From assembly GCF_000471905.2 (NCBI RefSeq), contig NW_006495273.1, forward strand, positions 374,440 through 438,439: 64,000 bases of DNA. The letters run 5' to 3'. Below are positions 47,101 to 55,296 of the stretch, in pieces; position 1 is the stretch's first letter; every line of letters starts with the position of its first letter. The notes under the pieces were generated by a model, which was not told the DNA's origin, ran no database searches, and saw nothing but the letters and a program-made list of their open reading frames with translations. A program made the translations under genes and the position numbers. Source of the stretch: Amborella trichopoda (lineage: Eukaryota > Streptophyta > Magnoliopsida > Amborellales > Amborellaceae).

Positions 47101-50100
47101 CCAGTTCTTCCCAGTCTACCTGGCAGTCTTCCAGGCACTCTTCAAGGTGCGCCCAATATCTCCCTCTTTCATCATGAAGATTGTAATCTGGAATATCCAT
47201 GGCTTGGGCCACTACAATAAGCAAATTTCTTTTATGGACCTCTGCTCCAAGTACTCTTCTGCCATCCTCGCACTTGCTGAAACCAAGCTCCCCCAACCCT
47301 CCCTTCCGAGATTCGCAAGATCTGGGGCTTCAAGCCCTGCTAGTGGGTTGCCACAAGGCTCCTCGGGGGGATTCTAGGTCCTCAGGGACCCTTCCATTCA
47401 TTCTTTTGTAACCTCTTAGACTGGCTGATTCGCTCTCATTGTGGTCTTGTCCAGAGTCTCTGACGGGCTAACTGGAGTTTATGGGCCTAACTCTAATAAC
47501 CTCAAGGATTCCTTCTAGGCCGAACTCCAAGATCTAGCTTCCTTGGCTCCTCCCTCCTATTTGGTGTCGATAGGGGACTTCAACAGCACCAGTTGGTCCC
47601 ATGATCGCAACTCCAACTACAGAATCTCCCCTGATATGGTCCAATTTTCCGACTTTATCTCCCAGAATCAACTTCTGGACTACTCTCTCAAAGGGGCCCA
47701 ATTCACATGGTCCAACTTCTGAAACTCTCCCTTAAAACTTGGAGCCGAAGTTGGCCGAACAACTTTCGTTTCCAGAAGGCTGACTTGCTTTAGTCCATCC
47801 AATCTTGGGATTCCATTGAAGCGGCTGGACCTCTAACCTTCACTGAACTTAACATTCAGTCCAAAGCTAAGCTCGAATTCCTCTCGCTTCTACACGAAGA
47901 AGAGATCTTTGGGCTCAAAGAGCCAAAATCAAGTGGCTCAAACTTGGTGATTTAGATACTGGGTACTACCACGAGATAGCCAACTGCAGGAGGGAAAACT
48001 CCATCTCCCACCTCAAAGTGAGTGACTCCATCCTGGGCCAACCTGTCGTCGTTGAACGGGCAGCAATTGATTTCTTCTCTCAGCCTCTCTTTGCTCCCAC
48101 AGGGCCAAACCCTCAATGGCAGACCTTTCCTGGCATATGCTCTCCCCCGACCAGTCGACTTGGCTGGAACGTCCTTTCGACGAGGACTAGATTCTTCAAG
48201 CCTTGAAAGATGTCAGTCCCAACAAAGCATTTGGCCCTGATGGGTACCTAGTTGCCCTTTTCAAAACCTTTCGGGGCACCATTCGGTTAGATATTCTAGC
48301 CTTCTTCTCAGAATTTCATTCTGAGGTGTAATCCACAAAGGATGAATGCAACATTCATCCCCAAAATAGGAGTCGAGGAGCTTAAAGACTACAGACCGAT
48401 TAGCCTAATCAACAATTCCTATAAGTTGTTGTCGAAGGTTTTGGCCACCAGACTCAAGATCGTCCTTGGTCTAGTCATTTCCCCCACACAAGATTTGGTA
48501 ATCCTGGATGGAGCACTAATCACGCACGAATGTATTCACACCTGCTACAACTCCAAGATACCAGGTCTGGTCATTAGACTTGACTAGGAGAAAGCCTATG
48601 ACCACGTAGACTAATAAATCCTTGAAAAAATTCCTTGCCAAAGAGGAAATTGATCTGTGGCTGCATCTCATCCCCAATCTTCTCAGTGCTCATAAACAAT
48701 GTTTTAAAATGCGGGATGCGAAAGCGGTGGGGGGACCGATGCGGCTAGATGCGGTCCGGATGCTGGTGCATCGCCGCGATGCAGTCAATAAATATAAAAA
48801 CTCTAAAAAAATCTGAAAAAACAGGTTAATGCATAGAACAAAATATGGTGGTGATATATGTGAATAGTGGGTATTTAGTTTATTCATTAACTCCAAAGGT
48901 ATTAACTATCGGAGATTCTGAATCCATTTTCGCCTGATAGAAACTAGAAAATTGAAACTAGCTTCATAAACCATTTACCAATCAACAACCATAAGCACAA
49001 ATCTGCAACCACAAACTTTAAAGTTACAAAATATTACAAACAAAAAGTCCATGAAGATTAAAGGGTTTTAAAGTTACAAACCCTTGATTTGTTGTCACTT
49101 GTCACAAGTTTGCCCAAACTTCCTCAAATCAACACCCAAAAGATACAAATCAACAACCAAGCATTAACAAATGCACAGATCGAAGAACTTCAAGAAATAA
49201 AATTTCCACCCAATTTTTTTTTTGATTCAACTAATCCGATAAAGTGGCTGAAAAATGTGGGTTGGGAGGTTTAATCCCCCCCCAAACCCTTTCCCCCCAT
49301 TTGTGAAGGTCAAAATGATCTTATTACCCCTGCCCGATGGGTACAGTTTAGAAAAAAAATGGCGAAAGATTATGCGGCCTGATGCGGGATGTGCATATGC
49401 GGGGGCATCTCTCCAAACCGCATATGCGGGGATTTTTTATGCACTGCCCAACGCATAGCGCCTGATGTGGCCGCATTTTAAAACACTGCTCTTAAAAGGG
49501 TCCTCTATAGGCTACTTCTCGGCCACTAGAGGGCTCTGCCAAGGAGATCTTCTATGTCCATTCTGATTTGCCATTGTGACAAAGTTTTCAATTCCTCTAT
49601 CTTGAGGTTGTACCAAGCGGGCCTCCTCAAGAGGTTCCGCTCTAGCAGCCTTAGTCCCATCATCTCACACCTTCAGTACGCGGACAATACGCTCCTCTTC
49701 TGCGACCCCTTCCCCCAGCAAGTGGTCATCCTGCTTTTGTTCCTCAAGTGCTTTGAGATGACCACTGGATTCAAGGTCAATCTCGCTAAATCCAAGATGA
49801 TGGCGGTATGCACTGACACCCAACAGGTCGAACTTTTGGTAGATAGGTGGGGGTGTTATGTAGAGGAACTACCATCCTCCTACGTGGGACTCCCGCTGTG
49901 TATTGGAATGCCCCGCCTCCCTCAATGGATTACTTTAGTTTAGTAGGGCTTGCTTGCGACTGTAGGAAGTTGGGCTCCTTTTGAAAGGCTTTCCCTCCCT
50001 CAGCAACCAGCTTTTGATACTATATATAACTATAACGTTACACTGCCATTTTTCCTTTTTCATGGAATAGCATTGCCTGGGGCTAAGGTAACTCAAGTGG

Positions 50101-52716
50101 GAGAGCCGTGTTATGGGTGACCTCATTGCACGGTTCAGAGAGCACTTGTGTATGTGATGCAAGTGAACGTGTGCGAAAATGTTGTCGTAAAGTTTCGTTG
50201 TTCGTTCCGTCGTCGACCTTGACAGGAGGTTTACGGGATGGAAAGGTAGATTTCTCTCTCAAGCTGGAAGGCTTATCCTCATCAAGCCTACCTTAGCCAA
50301 TACCCCAGTGTACCAGATGTCCCTCTTCCACACTATTGCCTCGGTTGTACCAGATGCGCGACTTCTTTTGGTTGGGTGAAGGAGGCCATAAATGCCATCT
50401 TATATCATGGCCAGTCTTGTACTCGCCCGAATCCCAGGGTGGTTTGGGTATCCAAAATCTCAAATCCCATATCACAGCCCTTCTCGGCAAATGGTGGTGG
50501 AGATTCACCACCCAACCCAATCATCGTTAGAGGGAAGTAATTCGTCACATACAGTGACGGGGTGGACTCCCAGGCTCCGGTGTGTAGAACTACTAGTAAC
50601 ATATGCGACTTTTGGCGGTCCCTTCTCCACCGCCGGGATCTCTTCCTTCAACAAATTTGGTTTAGGCCAAGAGAGGGAAGTAGGGTTAGCTTCTGGTCTG
50701 ATGTGTGGCTTGGTCACACACCTCTTATGGAACAGTTTCACAACTTCTTTCGCCTGGCTTGTGACACTAATTCAACTTGTGGCTGACAATTTCAGCCATA
50801 TGATATCAGCTAGGACCTGGTCTCCTAATTTCAGAAGAAACATTACCAATCAGGAGTTAGGATTCCTGGCTTTGTTCGACACTCTCCATCACGTTTATCT
50901 TCCCCGGGCAGGAGAAGACAACATCATATGATCACCTGAAGCCTCAGGAAACTTGTCAGTTTCCTCTTTCTTTTGGGACCTGCCAAATCACATCCCCCTC
51001 TCCCTTTCGCTTCCAAGGCGTGGACTTGCCCAATCCCCCGGGAAATCGAAGTTTTCTGTTGAATTGCACTCTACAAAAAAGTGCTCACCATTGATCAAAT
51101 CCAAAAAAGAGGAGTCCTACTTCCCAACCGATGCGCTGTGCCAGGAGGCTGAAGAAACTAATACACATGTCGCCATCCATTGCAAGATACCTTCTCCTTT
51201 ATTCAAGTGGTCTTGGATCACCCCTTCATCAGTTCCTCAACTCTTCCAAGTTTCCCTATTTACTCCTTGGCCCAAGGCAGGAAAATTCCTTTGGAGGGCT
51301 GCCATAGCTGCCACCCTTTGGATTATTTGGCTAGAGAGGAGCAATAGAATTTTGAGGGGCGAGGAAAATTTGGTGTCCTCTTTAGTTGACAAAATTAGAT
51401 CCCTGGTTTCTTTCTGGGCCAAAAACCAAAAATGTTCAAAGATTTCTCCTTCTTAGACCCATTCAGTAACTGGCACGCTTTACTGAACTTGAGACCTCCA
51501 GGATATCTCGGGCTTGTCTTTGGAGGTCACCGGAATTAGGAACCTCCAAACTGAATTTTGATGGTTGCTCGCTCTGGCAACTAGAGACCTTCTGGCATAG
51601 GAGGCATCTTTAGATCCCATGATGGCTCGATTATGCGTTCCTACTCCCTATTGGTATTGCAGATTCTAATCTTGCCGAGGCCCTAGCCTTCTTGGAGGAC
51701 CTTTGAAAGTTCAACCCCAACTGGAGCTCCGCTTTGCTGGTCGAAGGAGACACTCGAAATGTCATTGCTTGGGCCTCTTGCTCTGCCAAATGCCCATGGA
51801 GATTACTCACATTTGCAGGGGGGCCTTCGGGTCTCTTGGTAGCACATTTTTAGGGAAGCTAATGCAGCTGCCGAGTTTTTGGCCATGGAGAAAGCCCCAC
51901 CCAACTCCACCATGGCATTATTGCCAACCCCTTAGAGCGCATAGGCAATCTGAACTGTACTTAACACGTTTCATTTTTTCATGTTATTTGCTGTATAGCA
52001 TTTTTGGACCCTACAGGGATTTTGTATAGGGCACCCGTCAGAGTGGTTGCCTCATTTTTTGTATACTCCATTTTACTCAACATAAAGTGAACATCTTAAA
52101 AAAAAATGTCGTCCCTAATTAAATAGTCCAGAACTCAAAAAAGGAAAACAAATCCTGATGAACTGGCGAAGACTCAGTCAACAGTTAAAAGAACCATGCT
52201 ATCTGTTAAACATGCCAGTCCAAGGGCCAAAAAGGCCTAAAAGCCCCAAAAAGCCATACTCACAATTGGAATCTGAACAGTGCCCTTTAAGTAGCATGCT
52301 CTTGTAAACTCTTTTTTTTTTATCTCCTTGGCTAAACCTGTTGGTGATTTTAGATCATGAATGATGTCAAGTTCACTGTTACGCATGCTGTTGAGCCAAT
52401 GGAGAAAGGGATCACCCGGATAAATGAAAAGCTCCATAAGATAAAACAGAACATAAAGAGGCATGAGAAGGGTGGGAGAAGAACCAAGGATGATAGCTGT
52501 ATCGCCTCCTCTTCTCCCACTAGGAGAGTGATCAGAGGTATCGATGACCCCCTACTCAACGGGAGCATGAGTGATAGTGGTTGCAGAGGAGCTTCAAGGG
52601 CCAAGAAGCACCGACGTGTTTCTGGTTATACAAGTGCGGAGAGTGGAGGAGAGAGCAGTGATCAGGCTCAGGGTGGCTATGAGATCCGTGGATGCCGATG
52701 GATCACCAAGGACTGA
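33551..52716 (+). CDS. LAZ1: LAZ1-like DUF300 seven-helix membrane protein
   Basis: Eight coding exons: 33551-33742, 33856-33912, 34177-34285, 35443-35627, 35765-35853, 42100-42361, 44208-44459 and 52354-52716, 1509 nt, giving 502 aa. All introns are GT-AG with consistent phases. Hydrophobic helices lie near residues 34-56, 69-88, 103-120, 172-200, 213-235, 247-272 and 288-312. The signatures PCYSIES, DCYEAFAMYCFGRYL, PHPF-like HPFPMNYF, NFSQSWALYCLVQFY and LTWWQGV are those of the DUF300/TMEM184/OST-alpha family. The soluble C-terminal third (residues 313-502) ends in RGCRWITKD. Family knowledge: Arabidopsis LAZ1 (about 485 aa) is needed for lazarus suppression of acd11 cell death, and its homologues act at the tonoplast in brassinosteroid signalling. 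Which paralogue this is cannot be told here. Introns 5 and 7 of the coding region are swollen by sense-oriented LINEs. Confidence 0.95.
35950..36036. repeat. Short tandem repeat in LAZ1 intron 5
   Basis: The block CAGTTAATTTTAGTGTATAA occurs three times with slight variation, two copies preceded by GCTGCAGTTT. About 100 bp downstream of the exon donor at 35853. Confidence 0.85.
36344..37330. mobile_element. hAT-like element, GATGCGG-type interior (LAZ1 intron 5)
   Basis: Starts TAGTGTTATCAAATGGGGGA. It shares with the element at 48697-49488 the order: GATGCGG patch, AAATATAAAAA block, long AT-rich middle, a C-rich run (CCCCCCC, 37068 here) and a final GATGCGC/ATGCGGG patch. The right terminus is not sharp (near CCGTGCAATGCATTATGAGG). 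It contains a 20-bp tandem repeat. Confidence 0.5.
37161..37278. repeat. 20-bp tandem repeat, about six units
   Basis: Units of the form TGCGTTTGATGTGACGCATA follow one another from 37161, with the last two more diverged. Each unit contains a GCATATGC-type or TGCGCA-type palindromic join. It lies inside the hAT-like element in LAZ1 intron 5. Confidence 0.85.
38932..39279. mobile_element. hAT-like element, CCTAGGCGG-type interior
   Basis: The left end TAGTGTTTCAAAAAGCG and the inverted right end CAGTGTTTTAAAAAGCG match at 15 of 17. The flanking ATTGGTG is exact (38925-38931 and 39280-39286). The interior is built of GCCTAGG, GGCGGC and GGGCGC motifs near both ends around an AT-richer middle. 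It is nested in the LINE of LAZ1 intron 5. Confidence 0.82.
40203..40514. mobile_element. hAT-like MITE with TAGGGGTGGCA ends
   Basis: TAGGGGTGGCA opens and TGCCACCCCTA closes the element, with ATAGGCA duplicated exactly (40196-40202 and 40515-40521). Both interior arms carry GGGTCGGGTC/GACCCGACCC motifs. Removing the element and one duplication restores the LINE RNase H reading KLNFDGCT-IGNLGPAG, which fixes the empty site. Confidence 0.9.
40962..41075. repeat. Short SINE-like repeat, copy 1
   Basis: A T-run, then ACTTTGAATTAAAGAG, TACAAGATACAAAA and CCCACAAGCTGGGTG, in the same order as 56622-56724. No Pol III boxes were confirmed. Confidence 0.4.
42700..42850 (+). repeat. Possible SINE fragment in LAZ1 intron 6
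   Basis: GAGTTCAAATCCTACTGC resembles a Pol III B box (GTTCAAATCC) preceded by GTTGACTGTTGTGACACTAC, followed by a CA-rich tract. An A box is not convincing, so this is tentative. Confidence 0.3.
44102..44136. repeat. GT/GA microsatellite in LAZ1 intron 6
   Basis: TGTGTGTGTG followed by a GAGAGA run, about 70 bp before the acceptor of the exon at 44208. Confidence 0.9.
48697..49488. mobile_element. hAT-like element nested in LINE RT
   Basis: The left end CAATGTTTTAAAATGCGG and the inverted right end CAGTGTTTTAAAATGCGG differ at one base. The 8-bp flanks CTCATAAA (48689-48696) and CTCTTAAA (49489-49496) differ at one base. GC-rich GATGCGG/GCATATGCGG patches lie inside each end, with a C-run near 49275. 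No transposase. Same subfamily as 36344-37330. Confidence 0.85.
49943..50221 (+). other. Organelle-derived insert with group II intron domains V-VI
   Basis: The LINE reverse-transcriptase reading stops at 49943 and resumes near 50221 (RRFTGWKGRFLSQAGRLILIK-type). The intervening ~280 bp is not LINE. It contains an exact 34-nt domain V: GAGCCGTG (50103-50110) pairs with CACGGTTC (50129-50136), including the AGC triad and its conserved G-U wobble. A domain VI-like hairpin, CACTTG (50143-50148) with CAAGTG (50160-50165), follows at once. Plant nuclear genomes lack native group II introns, so transfer of mitochondrial (or plastid) DNA is the simplest explanation. I favour mitochondrial but cannot name the intron. 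Confidence 0.65.
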
Positions 52717-53250
52717 TAATGTGTGTTTTTCCCATCAGAATGCGTAAGAGATGAATCTAATACCAGTGCACGTACAGAGAGGTTACAGAATCTTGATTCT
52801 GGTGAAGTTGCGGGGTTTGTTTTTGGCATGCTGCAAATGTGCAATAGGAGAGAGAGCGAAGGTATATTTGATTGAGGATCCGGTATATAATTTTATTTGC
52901 TGCTCTGGGCATTGTAAATTTTGCCATTGGTGATGGTGGGTTTGCAAGGAAGTGGTGGAGGTGCAGATTATGTTCTTTTCTTTTCTTTGCTTTCCATTTG
53001 TAACTTTTTCTGCTGTGGGTTACATCCCATTCAAGGAATGCTTTGCATGGTGAGTGACTTTGTATGAATGTAAATTTCAAGGAATGCTATTCATGCAGAG
53101 TGGCTCCTTATGATCCACATTGTTGCCCTACTTGTAATACACATTATGCCTGTTTACCTCTAATGGAGTTTTGAGGTTCAATATTGAAGCTTGTAGAGTT
53201 GGGGGGCCTTTTTTGGGTCCTTGAAATTAAAGAATTTCTCCATTTGTAGT
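52717..53250 (+). other. LAZ1 3' UTR (approximate)
   Basis: Non-repetitive T-rich sequence after the stop codon at 52714-52716, with no further coding frame. The polyadenylation site cannot be fixed from sequence; T-rich and ATTAAAGAA-like signals near 53225 are candidates. Confidence 0.4.
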
Positions 53251-54064
53251 GTGTGTTGACCATATCCGGGAGAAATCTTCCCGTCATCCTTATTTTACGC
53301 CTCATTTTTTGGGAAAAATATTTTCAAATAAATAAGTAGAAAATTTATTAACCAAAATTTTTTTTTTTACGCCTCATGTGAATCTAAGCTTCGCTCTCAC
53401 ATGTGAATGTAAGTACCTCTGTCCATCTCTAACACACAAGTGAGAGCAGAAACCAAAGTTACAGATAAGATGTAGTGTCAATTTTAGGAATCGACAAGAG
53501 TTACCATACAATTCAAGAGAGACTTCGAGCGTTTCGAGGACTGCAGTCAAGACTCAAGCTTCTCTTAAACTTAGCAGAAAAAATAAACGATGTAACATTA
53601 TCTAAGGGGTGGCATGTGTGTCACCTTCGTAGAAAACCACTTCATTGGCTGCCCCAACCAAGCGATTGGATGGAGCTAACACGGTGGGTAGGAGAATGGA
53701 TCTCCTATGACTGGGATTGCTGGTTGATTTCGGACTGATTTGGTGAGGTGAATTTGTAAGGGGCTCAAGCCCAGGCTCAGGCCCTCACCATTCTACATCG
53801 TAGTTTGCTTGCTAGTTCTTCATACCCTGTTGGATCTGTACCAAACCAGACTCCAAATTCCTAATTGAATGAATCTACCCTGAACAGAGTCCCCAAAGAG
53901 TTATGCCACCATCCATCAAGCTCTATCTGATGTGACCGTGTGGCTTTTGTACCATTTGAGAACAAGAGCTGGCTCCAAAGGACTAGAATTTGTGAAATTG
54001 CTTCATTTATTCCATTCCCTTCGGAAGGGACCTTTTACCCTCTGAACTACCCAAAACACAAAAA

Positions 54065-54417
54065 CCAACAATAGCCAAAGAATTCCTTCTCAAAGCTATA
54101 CGTTTACCAAAGAATTCCTTCTCTACGTTTATTGGAGAAAGCTATACCTTTATTGGAGAAAGGAAAAAGGACTGTATTTTCATACAGAGAGAATTTGTGC
54201 CCAAGGTAAAAAGATTAAGGATTGTCTACAAAAAAGACACCAACAATAGCCAAAGAATTCCTTCTCAAAGCTATACGTTTAGCCAAAGAATTCCTTCTCA
54301 AAGCTAAAAGCTATACGTTTATTGGAGAAAGGAAAAGGACTATATTTTCATACAGGGAGAATGGGAGAATTTGTGCCCAAGGTAAAAAGATTTACGATTG
54401 CCTACAAACAAGACATT
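54065..54417. repeat. 175-bp tandem duplication
   Basis: CCAACAATAGCCAAAGAATT begins at 54065 and again at 54240. Both copies run through GCTATACGTTTA, TTGGAGAAAGG, ATTTTCATACAG and GTGCCCAAGGTAAAAAGATT. Inside each copy CCAAAGAATTCCTTCTC is itself repeated. Confidence 0.9.
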
Positions 54418-54607
54418 TATATTTTATACATGAGAATCACAATCATTCTCACTTGTCAAATTGGATCGCTTGAAGTGAGTCACGAGGTCTGAAAATTTAT
54501 TTTTTTGAAACTTTTGCATCTATTTACTAACATTTTTACAGCCACTCATTTTGAAATTCAAAAAACAAAGAACAAAAATGATTGTCACTTCTATATATAC
54601 AAAACAA
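54410..54607. mobile_element. MITE family 4, copy 2 (opposite orientation)
   Basis: Counterpart of the copy at 13836-14036, in inverse orientation, with ends TTATACATGAGAATCAC and GTGACTTCT-like inverted sequence (TATATATACAAAAC at the right). It lies between the 3' ends of LAZ1 and SmD3, immediately after the 175-bp duplication. Confidence 0.55.
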
Positions 54608-55296
54608 ATAAATACTCTCTCAATCCCAAACGATAATTGGGCTTCTCAATATGATTCACAGAGAATGCGCCTGAACGTGGCAATACAAAGCGATTGACGA
54701 GCTTGCATGCCCAAAAATCATTCTATTGAACTTCATATTTCTCATTAGCCGACTCCTTAGTGGCTCATGCAGAAGATGATTTTTTCTTTTTTGAACAATT
54801 TAACTCAATGAAATAGTGAGACTTGAGTTCAAAAACAGATTAGGGAACCGTGGTGAAAAACTCGGCGACCAGCTTGTTCACTGCAAAACAGAGTAAAAAC
54901 TCATTGAATCAAATGGTTTAACTGTGAAAACTTGGTGAATGCTGACTTGGGACCTGGTAGGAATGGAACTCTCTCATACGCACATGCACACACGTGTGCA
55001 CACACACACACACATCAAAGTTTAGTTGTTTGCATGTATGAAACCCCAAAGGTCATGTACAAAAGCAACCGTATTCATTAACAAGTGCATTCCTAGATCA
55101 AATCCAGAAAGCTCCATGCCAAGAGAGAACAAGAATCCCCATCTTCCATTTAGGAACAACTAATGAAGGGAAACAGCTATCATTAACACCTCTTCTTCAA
55201 TATTCAACAAAAACCTCGAGTAATGTGAACAATTTGCTCCTATTGAGACAAAATTCCACTATAATCACATGTAACGGACTCCTGCCAACCTCAGCT

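Larger units (their letters stand above)
45303..52104 (+). mobile_element. Full-span L1-type LINE in LAZ1 intron 7
   Basis: The 10-mer AATGTCGTCC flanks the element (45293-45302 and 52105-52114), and the 3' end is an A-run. In order on the plus strand: a C-rich 5' region and broken ORF1 (SLQAWIVDTFSHI, LSLSTIRLLVETL, IPPFIWLEVNDLFF, 45852-46460); AP-type endonuclease (MKIVIWNIHGLG at 47175, ALAETKL, SIGDFNS, QLLDYSLKGAQFTWSN); reverse transcriptase (NKAFGPDGY at 48221, DYRPISLINNSYKLLSKVLA, SHLQYADNTLLFC at about 49664); zf-RVT; and RNase H (KLNFDGCS at about 51550, LLVEGDTRNVIAWA). Stops and frameshifts disable every part, and the catalytic YADD reads YADN. It is interrupted by a hAT-like element (48697-49488) and an organelle-type insert (49943-50221). 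Sense to LAZ1. Confidence 0.9.
53250..55150. other. Intergenic region between convergent LAZ1 and SmD3
   Basis: Contains the 175-bp tandem duplication (54065-54417), MITE family 4 copy 2 and a CA-rich microsatellite near 54975-55013. The 87-codon open frame at 53475-53738 shows no recognisable family. Confidence 0.6.

Noticed and set aside
45313-47377. Several overlapping open frames that could be taken for separate genes (93-202 codons)
   Set aside because: They are pieces of the frameshifted ORF1 and endonuclease of one LINE bounded by a target duplication.
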